A stretch of 64,000 bases of DNA. It comes from Planctomycetota bacterium. GTDB lineage: Bacteria > Planctomycetota > OFTM77. The position numbers were made by a program, and so were the translations under genes. The notes beneath the pieces are model-generated. The model had not been told where the DNA came from and searched no databases. It worked only from the letters and a program-made list of their open reading frames with translations. Positions 7,602 to 16,473 of the stretch are shown piece after piece (within the stretch, counting starts at the first letter, position 1; every line of letters begins with the position of its first letter). Location: contig JAJDCO010000112.1 in assembly GCA_029260795.1 (NCBI GenBank), positions 88,576-152,575 of the forward strand, given 5' to 3'.

Positions 7602-9086
7602 TCAGAAGCTCAGGCCGTACGCGATGGTCAAGTTGACGCCTTCGGGTGAGCGGCCGATGTCGATTCGAAAGAGTGCCTGGCGATCGAAGGTCGCTCGCAA
7701 GCTCACGCCGTAGCTCTCGCGGATGCGAGCGCTCCCCAGCCGATCCACGCGGCGGGCGACCGAGCCGAAGTCCGCGAACAGAGCCAAGCCCAAACGCTCG
7801 ATTCGAACCCGACGGGTGATGGTGATTCCTCGGGGGACCGCCCAGAAGCGGTACTCGACGCTGGAGTGCCAGGCGGCACGATCCGTCCAGCGATTGCCGA
7901 TGAATCCGCGCAGCGTGTCCGAGCCACCCAGGCTGGGAAGGGCCCAGAACGGGAGCTCGCCTGCGGTCGACGCCAAAAAGCCGCCCACCGCCACCGAGTC
8001 CGTCGGGGGGTGCTCCTCGTCGTCGTCCCCGCCGTCGTGGAGCAGAGGCGGCACGGTGAGGACACCACTTCCATCCAGGCTGAAGATCGCTCCCGCGTCG
8101 CTGTCGGTCTGCAGAGGCTGAGAGTAGACTCCGACTCCGAGAGTGGTTCCGCGGTAGGGCAAGTGCTGCGAGTCGCGCGTGTCCCAGCGCAGGCCGCCCG
8201 TGAGCGTCAGGCTGTCATGCGAGTCCGCATCCCGGAAGACGACGGGAAAAGCATCGTCGGTGCTCGGGACGCCGCTCACCCTCCCGCGAGCCAGATCGCG
8301 ATGCTCCAGCCCCACGCCAGCGCCGATCACGAAGTCGTCCCCGGTGCGAGGAAAGGTCTGCTGCCACGAGAAGCCGCCACCGATGGCCTCGGAGGTGTAG
8401 GAGCTCTCTGAGCGCTCGGGAGCCCGGGAGCCGAATCCGAAGAAGCGGCGCGTGAGCGTCTTCGTGTAGCCGAGGCTCGCGGTGATGTGACTCCGCTCCT
8501 CCTGAATGACGCCGCCCTTCTCGAGATCCCGGTGATGCAGCCAGCGTCGCCAGCGCATCCGATAGCTCTGCTGCCCCTCGGTCGTGTAGCTCAAGTTGAT
8601 GCTGGCGAACTCGCGGCGCCGCTGGTTCCGAAAGTCGATGTCGGTGATCGAGACCCCGCCGCCGAAGCCGATGTCCTCCTCGAAGAAGAAGAGCGGCACG
8701 ATGAACGAGCTGACCAGGAACCGATCGAACAGGTTCCCGGGGATCAGCCGCCCTTCGGGCACATACCGCCATCGCTCCGGATGCTCGAGCTCGGAGGGCA
8801 GCTCGACCTTGGGAATCCGGCCGTTGGCCTCGATTCCCGGCAGGAGCTCCTGACCGGACCGGGACGAAGTCTCGCCGTCGCCCGGACCCGGGTCATCCGA
8901 ACCGGGCGCCTCGCGGTCGGCGGGAGCCTCCGCATCCGGAAAGCTCTCGCCCGCCGGCCGCTCTTGGGTCGATCGACAGCCGATCGAGCCCGTTCCCAGG
9001 GCGAGGACGAGGCCAACGCGCCAGGCCCAGGACCGATGCGTGGCGACCGAGCGGTGTTGCACCGCTCGGCGCCGAACGGATGTCAC
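7602..9086 (-). CDS. Omp85/BamA-like outer-membrane barrel lipoprotein
   Basis: A 494-residue exported protein starting with a basic, hydrophobic leader and a lipobox (LGTGSIGC). An acidic linker rich in Pro/Glu (about residues 38-80) leads to a beta-barrel in which aromatic strands alternate with short turns. The motif GGSDTLRGFIGNRW corresponds to the RGF/RGY lid-lock motif of Omp85 proteins, and the chain ends with a Phe, as barrel proteins do. No POTRA repeats are visible, so it resembles the short surface-antigen/patatin-associated barrels rather than BamA itself. The GTG start overlaps the TGA of the upstream lipoprotein gene, implying translational coupling and a joint role in the outer membrane. 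Confidence 0.85.
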   Translation of the reverse strand: MTSVRRRAVQHRSVATHRSWAWRVGLVLALGTGSIGCRSTQERPAGESFPDAEAPADREAPGSDDPGPGDGETSSRSGQELLPGIEANGRIPKVELPSELEHPERWRYVPEGRLIPGNLFDRFLVSSFIVPLFFFEEDIGFGGGVSITDIDFRNQRRREFASINLSYTTEGQQSYRMRWRRWLHHRDLEKGGVIQEERSHITASLGYTKTLTRRFFGFGSRAPERSESSYTSEAIGGGFSWQQTFPRTGDDFVIGAGVGLEHRDLARGRVSGVPSTDDAFPVVFRDADSHDSLTLTGGLRWDTRDSQHLPYRGTTLGVGVYSQPLQTDSDAGAIFSLDGSGVLTVPPLLHDGGDDDEEHPPTDSVAVGGFLASTAGELPFWALPSLGGSDTLRGFIGNRWTDRAAWHSSVEYRFWAVPRGITITRRVRIERLGLALFADFGSVARRVDRLGSARIRESYGVSLRATFDRQALFRIDIGRSPEGVNLTIAYGLSF

Positions 9087-9766
9087 TGATCGATGGGGTT
9101 CGTGGCGTTGCCCGTCTCGCCGGAGACGCCCCAGTAGTCATCGGCGTCTTCTTCGGCCGGCTCGACTTCCTTGGGACTCAGCTCGCTCTCGTCGAGGACG
9201 CCCGGCTTCATCACGCCCGGTTGATCCATTTGATTCATCGTCATGTTCGGAGGACCCGGGAGCTTCACGGACGCCACGAGCTCGCCGATCGCGTTCTCAT
9301 CCCCATTGAGGTGGGTGCGGACGTTCTTCAGCGTCATCGAGTAGACGCCGAGCTCTGGCGGCAGCCCGACCGCGAAGATCCAATGCTGCTCGGTGGAGCG
9401 CCCTGGGTGGATCGACAGATTCGACGCTTTCTTCACGCCGACCTCGTCGGCGGTGATGATTCGACCTTGATAGTCGAGCTCGACCTCGTAGCGATCGAAG
9501 CGGATCTCTTGGCTGCCGCGGTTCTCCACCCGCACCCAGACCTCGATCCGGTCGAGAGAGCGGTGATTGCTGAGCTTCTGAACCTCGAGGACGACGGCGT
9601 CACCCAGGGTGTACGTCTCCTGACCGGGCGCGAACTTCACCTGAACATGCCCGTCACGGCACTTGGTGAGCTCCCCCCCTTGGGTGACGTAGTTCTCACA
9701 CGTGCCGCACGCGATCGCGCCCAGCATTCCGATACCAACCAGGCAAATCGCCAAGAAGCGAGTCAT
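9083..9766 (-). CDS. Secreted lipoprotein of unknown function
   Basis: A 227-residue lipoprotein with signal peptide MTRFLAICLVGIGMLGAIAC; the Cys of LGAIAC is the lipidation site. The mature part has beta-strands (DAVVLEVQKL, IEVWVRVENRG, IRFDRYEVELDYQG) resembling an Ig-like or intracellular-proteinase-inhibitor-like fold. A Met/Pro-rich then acidic tail follows (PPNMTMNQMDQPG, EVEPAEEDADD). The start at 9766 is fixed by GGAGGTGA 7 bases upstream. Its stop overlaps the GTG of the barrel gene, so it may be the barrel's accessory lipoprotein. I do not recognise the family. Confidence 0.75.
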   Translation of the reverse strand: MTRFLAICLVGIGMLGAIACGTCENYVTQGGELTKCRDGHVQVKFAPGQETYTLGDAVVLEVQKLSNHRSLDRIEVWVRVENRGSQEIRFDRYEVELDYQGRIITADEVGVKKASNLSIHPGRSTEQHWIFAVGLPPELGVYSMTLKNVRTHLNGDENAIGELVASVKLPGPPNMTMNQMDQPGVMKPGVLDESELSPKEVEPAEEDADDYWGVSGETGNATNPIDQ

Positions 9767-9886
9767 CGTTCCGTCACCTCCGGAGCGTTCGAGACAGGAT
9801 TCGACCGAGTGAAGCGACCGAGTTTGCCATCCGATCGCATTGGGAACAACGAGAAGGTTCGCAGCCACCCGCCAACCGAGGCTCAC

Positions 9887-10176
9887 TCACATCGCCAGGC
9901 CACCGTTGACCGAGCTGACCTGCCCGGTGACATAGGAAGCGCCCGGCGAGGCGAGAAAGCTCACGACGGAGGCCACCTCCTCGGACTGCCCGACTCGTCG
10001 CATGGGGATCCGGCTTCGCCAAGCCTCCTCGGGCAAGTCCTCCGTCATGGCGCCGCCTCAGCTTCCGAGCGGGCGTAGTTGACCACGACCTTCCGATCCC
10101 CATGGCGACCGAGCTCGAGCGCGATGGCTCGCCCGATGCCTCGGCTTCCCCCCGTGACTAAGGCCCACCCTGACAT
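9887..10176 (-). pseudogene. FabG-type ketoreductase with its middle deleted
   Basis: The gene starts at an ATG (10176) preceded by GAGGAGGA and encodes a perfect Rossmann start: WALVTGGSRGIGRAIALELG and KVVVNYARSEAEAA. Codon 44 is a stop at about 10045. Directly beside it, one frame over, comes a perfect FabG C-terminus from 10048: PMRRVGQSEEVASVVSFLAS, then YVTGQVSSVNGG and a stop at 9887. The roughly 150 central residues, including the Ser-Tyr-Lys catalytic set, are gone. This looks like a clean internal deletion of about 450 bases in a 3-oxoacyl-ACP reductase. It belongs functionally with the ACP/KS genes. Confidence 0.8.
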
Positions 10177-10447
10177 CGACGGTGTCCTCCTCGGATTCGG
10201 TGCGTCTGTCGGCGATCGACAAGAGACCCGCTCCCCAGGATCGCGTCAAGTCGATGGACGCCGAGAGCGGTCTGGATGCCCGACGCGCCGGGCATCGAGT
10301 GAGTCGCAAAGATTTCTTCGATGAATGTCACGGCCGAGAGGGCAATAGTGTCGCGCACGGCTCGCCACGCGAGCCTTCACCGACCAACGAGGCGGCCCCA
10401 CGAGCACGAGGCCGCCATTCATCATTCAAATCCCCGAGGAGATTCCC

Positions 10448-10903
10448 ATGCTGAGCTTGTTCCGCGCGAGCCTGACGGTCGCCGCTCTCGTCTTCGTCGT
10501 CGGTTGCGCTGCCGGTGATGATCCCGCCGACACCACCGAGCAGTTCTTCCAGGCGATGAAGGACAACGACTTCGAGAAGGGCAAGGAGCTCGTCACGAAG
10601 GACTCGATCAAGGACATGAAGGAGCCGAAGGACGACGAGAAGATCGACATGACCGATCTGACGATCGGCGACGCCAAGGTCGACGGCGACAAGGCCACCG
10701 TGCCGACCTCCTTCAAGGTCGATGGCAAAGAGGTCAAGCTCGACACCGTCCTCGTCAAGGAGGAGGGTGCCTGGAAGATCGACGCCGGAGCGACCATGTC
10801 AGCCATGGTCCAAGGCATGATGGGCGACGCCATGAAGGGCATGGGCGACGCCATGAAGGATGCCAAGGATGCCATGAAGGGCATGGGCGAAGACAAGAAG
10901 TAA
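10448..10903 (+). CDS. Small DUF4878-like lipoprotein with a Met-rich helical tail
   Basis: A 151-residue lipoprotein: leader LTVAALVFVVGC gives the lipobox, and GAGGAG precedes the start. The core resembles NTF2-like DUF4878 proteins (TEQFFQAMKDNDFEKGKELV, AKVDGDKATVPTSF, VKEEGAWKIDAG). From about residue 118 the chain becomes a Met/Ala/Lys helix made of near repeats of DAMKGMG and DAMKDAK. A GGCGGCC/GGCCGCC hairpin sits at 10391-10416 in the 271-base gap upstream, which holds nothing else I can name. A good terminator follows, so the gene is monocistronic. Role unknown; the tail could be a dimerisation or metal/membrane-contact helix. Confidence 0.8.
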   Translation: MLSLFRASLTVAALVFVVGCAAGDDPADTTEQFFQAMKDNDFEKGKELVTKDSIKDMKEPKDDEKIDMTDLTIGDAKVDGDKATVPTSFKVDGKEVKLDTVLVKEEGAWKIDAGATMSAMVQGMMGDAMKGMGDAMKDAKDAMKGMGEDKK

Positions 10904-10940
10904 GGCCCCTGCCGAAATACTCCACCGCCTTGCAACAATG

Positions 10941-10980
10941 GGCGCGACTCGAGTTCCAACCGAACTCGGTCGCGCCTTTT
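10941..10980 (+). terminator. Rho-independent terminator
   Basis: GGCGCGAC-T-CGAGTT pairs with AACTCG-GTCGCGCC across a 7-base loop, with one bulged T and TTTT directly after. It lies 37 bases after the lipoprotein stop. The rest of the 308-base gap to the next gene shows nothing else. Confidence 0.85.
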
Positions 10981-11211
10981 GTCGTATCGAGGCCAGGTTC
11001 GTCCTCGGCACACCACCGCGATCTAAGCCCTTCACCGCCTCCCACCGAGGCACACGACGGCCGTAACCGTTTGAAATGAATGACGTTTTTGATTATCGTC
11101 CACTCGCTTCAGCGCGAGAGACACTCGTCGATCCCTGCCTCGAAAACCGCGACCCTGGCCTGGGTCTCGATTCCCGCCTCTCCCAACAATGCGCGCTCGA
11201 GAGGAGTCGCC

Positions 11212-14200
11212 ATGACCACCCGTATCGCTCGGTTCCTCCCTTGGATCTTCGCAGCCCTCCTGTTGCTCCCGGCCTCGAGCTTGGCCCAGAGCGATGCCGG
11301 AACCGGCACGAACGATTCGTGGATCGATGCCTTCCAATGGCGTGAGATCGGCCCGGCGAACATGGGCGGTCGAATCGTGGCTCTGGCGGTCTACGAGCAG
11401 AACCCGAGCGTCTACTGGGCGGCAACGGCCTCCGGTGGCCTCTTGAAGACGACCAACCGCGGCATCAGCTACGAGCACCAGTTCGACCGCGAGCGCGTCG
11501 TGTCGATCGGAGACGTCGCGGTGTTTCAGGCGAATCCCGAGATCGTCTGGGTCGGAACCGGCGAGGCGAACCCGCGCAACTCGGTCTCTTATGGCGACGG
11601 CGTCTACAAGTCGATCGACGGCGGCAAGACCTGGAAGCACATGGGCCTCAAGGAGACCTTCCAAACCGGTCGCATCGCCTTGCACCCCACCGACCCGAAC
11701 ATCGTCTACGTCGGTGCACTCGGACGCCTCTACGGCGCCAACGAAGCGCGAGGCCTCTACAAGTCCGTCGACGGCGGTGAGACCTGGAAGCGCATCCTCT
11801 ACATCGACGACAAGACCGGCGTCATCGACGTCAAGATGAGCCCCGGCGATCCCGACCAGCTGCTGGTCGCCACCTACGAGCGCAAGCGCGACGCCTTCGA
11901 CGGCAACGACCCGATGGTCCGCCACGCTCCCGGCTCCGGCCTCTACCGAACGACGGATGGCGGAACCAGCTTCACCGAGGTGACCGAAGGGTTGCCGACG
12001 GTGAACATGGGACGCATCGGGCTCGACTACTATCGCAAGGACCCCAACGTCGTCTTCGCGATCATCGAGTCGGAGCTGACCGGCCAAGGCCCCGCGAACT
12101 CGGGCTACTGCGGCATTGCGGGTGACGCCGTGGATTCGGGCTACCGCATCACACGAGTGGTCGAAGACAGCCCGGCCCAAAAGGCGGGACTGAAAGTCGG
12201 CGACGTCGTCCGTTCGATCGCCGGCGACGCGGTGAAGGATCAGGACTCGATCCGCCAGAAGATCTCCGGCAAGTCGGTCGGTGAAGAGCTCGCGTTCCAG
12301 CTCACCCGTGGCGACGCGTCTCAGGAGGTCGTCGTCACGCTCGGCGAGCCCCCGCGGGGCCGCAGCGGCAACCGTCAGCGCAACCCGTTCCAGGGCCAGC
12401 TCGGTGGACAGAGTGAGAACCGCCAAGAAGAGCAGGGCAGCCAGGGCCACGATCACGGTGGCATCTATCGCTCTGCGGACGGCGGTGCCACCTGGACGCG
12501 GATCAACACGCTCAACCCCCGTCCGATGTACTTCAGCAGCTTCCGAGTCGATCCGAGCGACGAGAGCTACCTGATCGTGTGCGGTGTCTCGATGTACCGC
12601 TCGAAAGACGGAGGCAAGACCTTCAAGAGCGATGCCAGCCGTGGCGTCCATGCCGACCAGCACGCGCTGTGGATCAACCCGCAGGACGGGCGCCACATTC
12701 TCTGCGGCTGTGACGGCGGGATCTACCAAACCTACGACCGCGCCGACTCCTGGGAGCACCTGAACAACGCGGCCATCGGCCAGTTCTATCACGTGGCAGT
12801 CAGCCCGGAGCTCGACTACCGCGTCTACGGCGGCTTGCAAGACAACGGAACTTGGGGCGGACCGAGTCGCAGCCGAGCCGGCGGTGCGCGCAACGAGGAC
12901 TGGTTCCGCGTCGGCGGCGGCGACGGCTTCCGCTGTGCGGTCGATCCCAACGAGCCCGACCTCGTCTACTCCGAGAGTCAGAATGGTGCGACCAGTCGCA
13001 TCAACCTCCGCACGGGCGAACGCGGCAACGCACGCGCCCGGGCACCGCAGGGCGAGCGCTATCGCTACAACTGGAACACACCGTTCATCCTCTCGAGCCA
13101 CAACTCACGGATCTACTACAACGCGGGCAACTACGTGTTCCGCTCGCTCGATCGCGGCAACGATCTCAAGCGGATCTCGCCCGACATCACCTTGACGGAT
13201 CAGGGCAGTGCCACCGCGCTCGCCGAATCGCCGCTCGACTCCGACCTGCTCTACGTCGGATCCGACGACGGTGCCCTCTGGGGCACGCGCGACGGCGGCT
13301 ATGAGTGGAACCGCCTGTACCCGTCGGTGGCTCCCGCTGGCACCTCGCCCACTGAGGCGGGAGAGCCGACCGAGCCGCCGGACGAGGAGCCCGGCCTCTC
13401 GCCCGGCGGCGAGGCTCCCCCGCCTCAGGACGTTCAGCTGACGGGTGAATGGGAAGGGCGGCTCGAGTCGAGCTTGATTCCGCCAGAAGCCGGCTTGTTC
13501 ACGATACAGCTCCGGCGAGACGCCGATGGCAAGTTCAGTGGACGCGTCGAGCAGGAGGATTCGAGCAGCGAGATCGTCAGCGGGACTTGGGACGCCCAGT
13601 CTTCGGAGCTCGTGCTCGAGCTGAAGTCCGAGGAGGGCGACGCCACGCTTACGGCTCTGGTCGAAGGCAACAAGATGTCCGGAACCTTCTCTCTGGCAGC
13701 CCTGGAGCTGGAGGTCGACTTCACCGCCACCCGCCTGCGCGATCTGCCCGGAGCCACCGAGGCCCCGAAGCCGCCGGCCCCGAACGTCGTCGGAATCTTG
13801 ACGGGGGAATGGACCGGCACCATCGAGTCCGACTTCGTCCCTGCCGACGCCGCCGGCTTCTCGATGACGATCGCCGTCGATGCCGAAGGCAAGATCAGCG
13901 GCAAGAGCGTCTCCGACGCGGACGGCTCCGAGACCGACATCGTCGGGGGCACTTGGGACCGAGCCACCGGCGAGCTGAATCTCACCCTACAGGGCGAGCT
14001 CGGTGAGGCTTCGGTGAAGGGTCGGGTCCAGGGGACTACGATGACGGGTGTCTTCATCATCGAAGGGCTCGGGGCCGAGATCGACTTCTCGGCCTCCCGC
14101 GACAGCGGTCCCGATCGCGATCCGTCTCCGGACGCACCCGAGGAGACGCCTGAAGAGGTCGAGGAGGTGGAGCCCGAGGTCGAGACCTTCGCACTCGACG

Positions 14201-15087
14201 CCCTGATCCCCGCCCCCCGATGGGTCAGCTCCCTCGAGACATCGCGCTTTGCGGCAGGTCGCGTTTACTTGACGCTCGATGCTCACCGCTCCGACGACGA
14301 CTCGCCCTACGTCTTCGTCTCCGAGGATCACGGTGAGACCTGGCGCTCGCTTCGGGCGAATCTGCCAGACACCTCCACGCGCGCGATTCGCGAGGACATC
14401 GAGAACGAGAACGTGTTGTATCTCGGTACCGAGTTCGGCGCCTACGTGACCATCGATCGCGGCGAGAGCTGGATCTCCTTGAACACGAACCTGCCGACGG
14501 TCGCCGTTCACGACTTCGCACAGAACCGTCCATCGGGTGAGATCGTCGTGGCGACCCATGGCCGCAGTCTGTGGGCACTCGACGCGGCGGTGCTCCGGCA
14601 AGTCACTCCCGAAGTCTTCGCCGCCGAGGTCCATCTCTTCGAACCGAACAACGTCGTCGCCTGGCGTCGTCATCCGGAGCGTGGAGTCTCGGGTGGCTCA
14701 CAGAGCTTCTCGGGCAGCAACGGTAACGCCGGTGCCCAGCTCTTCTACTATCTCGCTGCGCCCGTCGAGAAGCTTCGCTTGTCGATCCAAGACCTCGCCG
14801 GCAACGAGATTCGGGAGATTGAAGCACCCATTGAGGCGGGGCTCCATCGCGTCACGTGGGATCTCAGAGGTGGCGGAAACGCGCGTGGCGGCGGCGGTCA
14901 GCGGGCACGGCGAGGTGCCGCAGCCGCCCCGGGCACCTACCGCGTCGTCCTCGACGTAAACGAGGACACGTTCCGCGAACGCTTCGACATCGTGGCCGAT
15001 CCTGAGCTCGCGACCCTCGGCATCAGCGCCGAGTTCTTCGAGGGCTGGACCGAAGACGTGGTCGAAGAAGAAGAGATCGACGACTGA
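11212..15087 (+). CDS. Large secreted BNR-propeller (sortilin-like) protein with PDZ insertion
   Basis: A 1291-residue exported protein. The start at 11212 has GAGGAG upstream and a clear signal peptide (IARFLPWIFAALLLLPASSLAQ region, residues 4-26). BNR/Asp-box propeller blades such as SIDGGKTWKHMG, SVDGGETWKRI and SADGGATWTRI fill residues 40-300 and 420-710. A PDZ domain (SPAQKAGLKVGDVVRSIAG) is inserted at about 305-385, followed by an Arg/Gln/Asn-rich linker. Residues about 740-980 hold two copies of one beta-rich domain, each beginning LTGEW, with a Pro/Glu-rich spacer on each side. More blades follow, then a C-terminal Ig-like domain (LAGNEIREIEAPIEAGLHRVTWDLRGGG region). BNR proteins of this type are often called glycosyl hydrolases, but the catalytic role is unproven. 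No partner gene is linked. Confidence 0.85.
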   Translation: MTTRIARFLPWIFAALLLLPASSLAQSDAGTGTNDSWIDAFQWREIGPANMGGRIVALAVYEQNPSVYWAATASGGLLKTTNRGISYEHQFDRERVVSIGDVAVFQANPEIVWVGTGEANPRNSVSYGDGVYKSIDGGKTWKHMGLKETFQTGRIALHPTDPNIVYVGALGRLYGANEARGLYKSVDGGETWKRILYIDDKTGVIDVKMSPGDPDQLLVATYERKRDAFDGNDPMVRHAPGSGLYRTTDGGTSFTEVTEGLPTVNMGRIGLDYYRKDPNVVFAIIESELTGQGPANSGYCGIAGDAVDSGYRITRVVEDSPAQKAGLKVGDVVRSIAGDAVKDQDSIRQKISGKSVGEELAFQLTRGDASQEVVVTLGEPPRGRSGNRQRNPFQGQLGGQSENRQEEQGSQGHDHGGIYRSADGGATWTRINTLNPRPMYFSSFRVDPSDESYLIVCGVSMYRSKDGGKTFKSDASRGVHADQHALWINPQDGRHILCGCDGGIYQTYDRADSWEHLNNAAIGQFYHVAVSPELDYRVYGGLQDNGTWGGPSRSRAGGARNEDWFRVGGGDGFRCAVDPNEPDLVYSESQNGATSRINLRTGERGNARARAPQGERYRYNWNTPFILSSHNSRIYYNAGNYVFRSLDRGNDLKRISPDITLTDQGSATALAESPLDSDLLYVGSDDGALWGTRDGGYEWNRLYPSVAPAGTSPTEAGEPTEPPDEEPGLSPGGEAPPPQDVQLTGEWEGRLESSLIPPEAGLFTIQLRRDADGKFSGRVEQEDSSSEIVSGTWDAQSSELVLELKSEEGDATLTALVEGNKMSGTFSLAALELEVDFTATRLRDLPGATEAPKPPAPNVVGILTGEWTGTIESDFVPADAAGFSMTIAVDAEGKISGKSVSDADGSETDIVGGTWDRATGELNLTLQGELGEASVKGRVQGTTMTGVFIIEGLGAEIDFSASRDSGPDRDPSPDAPEETPEEVEEVEPEVETFALDALIPAPRWVSSLETSRFAAGRVYLTLDAHRSDDDSPYVFVSEDHGETWRSLRANLPDTSTRAIREDIENENVLYLGTEFGAYVTIDRGESWISLNTNLPTVAVHDFAQNRPSGEIVVATHGRSLWALDAAVLRQVTPEVFAAEVHLFEPNNVVAWRRHPERGVSGGSQSFSGSNGNAGAQLFYYLAAPVEKLRLSIQDLAGNEIREIEAPIEAGLHRVTWDLRGGGNARGGGGQRARRGAAAAPGTYRVVLDVNEDTFRERFDIVADPELATLGISAEFFEGWTEDVVEEEEIDD

Positions 15088-15100
15088 GATCGGGACACCA

Positions 15101-15137
15101 AGCCCGGCGCCCTCGCGGGTGCCGGGCTTTTCTTATT
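15101..15137 (+). terminator. Rho-independent terminator
   Basis: AGCCCGGC and GCCGGGCT form an 8-bp stem around a GC-rich loop, followed by TTTCTTATT, 13 bases after the propeller gene stop. Confidence 0.85.
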
Positions 15138-15249
15138 GAGCACCGCGGACTCATCTTGGTCGGCGCGTCGCGAGACGGCCCGACGACGACTGCCGATTCC
15201 TCGGGTCGACTGGACGAATGCCGTCAGCGGCTCGGATGGCGGTCCGCCG

Positions 15250-16473
15250 TCAGATCAGCTTCGTGGCTCGCAGGGCGTCTTCCATCTGCTCCCAGCGCTG
15301 CTCGAGGGATCCCGTGTAGCCAATGGAGAATCGGATCAAGCCCGGTGAGATGCCGGCCTCAGAGAGGTCGGCGTCGCTCAGCTCGCTCGAGGTCGAGCTC
15401 GCCGAGCACGACATGAGCGTGTGGTGATAGCCCAAGCTCACCGCCAGGTAGCCGAATCGGTCACGATTCTGCAGCGCCTCCATGAGCGCATACGCCTTCT
15501 CCTCGGTGCCCACGTCCAACGCCAGGAGGCCGCCCCATCCGAACTCTGGGTTGCGAAGCCTCGCCAGCCGCTCGTGATGCGGATGGGAGGGCAGGCCCGG
15601 GTAGCGAACGTCGAGGCCTAGCCCGTCGAGCTGCTCGGCGAAAAACAACGCTCGGCGGCTGTGCTCGGTGACCCTCAGTCCCAGATGCGGCAAGCGCATG
15701 CTGAGCTGGAACGCGATCCGAGGATCGAGGGTGGGGCCGAGCAGCATCAGTGCACCTCCATGGAGATCCATGAGGTCACCGATCAGCTCTTGAGTGCCAC
15801 AGATCGAACCCGCGATGATGTCCGAGGCCCCGCTGACGAACTTCGTCAAGCTGTGAACGACGACGTCGGCCCCGTGCTGTATGGGAGCGACCATCAAGGG
15901 CGCGAACGTATTGTCGACGACCAGCTTCACGCCGCGCGCGTGCGCCAGCTCGGCGAGTGCCGGAAGGTCGGGCACGGTCAACGTCGGGTTCGTCAACGTC
16001 TCGACGTAGAGGACGCGTGTTCGGTCGGTGAGCGCGGCCTCGACGGCGGCGAGATCCGAAGCATCGACGAACGTCGTTTCGATTCCGGCGCGCAGCGGCA
16101 GGAAGTCCTTCATCAAGGCGAAGGTGCCTCCATAGATCGCGTGGCTCGAGACGATGTGCTCACCGGTCTTCACCAGCTGCATCAAGACGCACGTGATCGC
16201 GCTCAATCCGCTCGCCGTCGCATATCCAAACTCGCTGCCCTCGAGCGCTGCGAGCTCGCGGCCGAGCGCATAGACCGTCGGATTGAAATGGCGACCGTAC
16301 AGAAAGCAGCCGCCCGTTTCAGGGCCGCGGCGGCCGGAGAAGATATCGGGCATCGTCGCCGGATCGAGCACCGTGAACGTCGTGCTGGTCTCGATCGACA
16401 TGTTCACGCCACCGTGCTCGCCGAACTCGTGACGCATGTTGGCCAATGATCGAATCGGGTCGAAACCGGTCAT
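15250..16473 (-). CDS. Cys/Met-metabolism PLP enzyme (cystathionine synthase / methionine lyase family)
   Basis: A 407-residue PLP enzyme of the cystathionine gamma-synthase/beta-lyase/methionine gamma-lyase fold. Visible hallmarks are YGRHFNPTVYALGRELAALE (PLP phosphate and substrate loop), VETLTNPTLTVPDL, VVDNTFAPL, and the Schiff-base Lys K211 in HSLTKFVSGASD. The start overlaps the stop of the exporter gene by ATGA (16470-16473), so the two form one translationally coupled unit. The exact reaction (synthase, lyase or aminotransferase-like) cannot be read off the sequence. Linkage to a ThrE-type exporter and an Lrp regulator suggests it breaks down, or makes, an amino acid whose excess is exported. 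Confidence 0.9.
   Translation of the reverse strand: MTGFDPIRSLANMRHEFGEHGGVNMSIETSTTFTVLDPATMPDIFSGRRGPETGGCFLYGRHFNPTVYALGRELAALEGSEFGYATASGLSAITCVLMQLVKTGEHIVSSHAIYGGTFALMKDFLPLRAGIETTFVDASDLAAVEAALTDRTRVLYVETLTNPTLTVPDLPALAELAHARGVKLVVDNTFAPLMVAPIQHGADVVVHSLTKFVSGASDIIAGSICGTQELIGDLMDLHGGALMLLGPTLDPRIAFQLSMRLPHLGLRVTEHSRRALFFAEQLDGLGLDVRYPGLPSHPHHERLARLRNPEFGWGGLLALDVGTEEKAYALMEALQNRDRFGYLAVSLGYHHTLMSCSASSTSSELSDADLSEAGISPGLIRFSIGYTGSLEQRWEQMEDALRATKLI

Noticed and set aside
11032..13101. 689-codon minus-strand frame opposite the propeller gene
   Set aside because: No domain or ribosome site; it is the antisense of the BNR blades.
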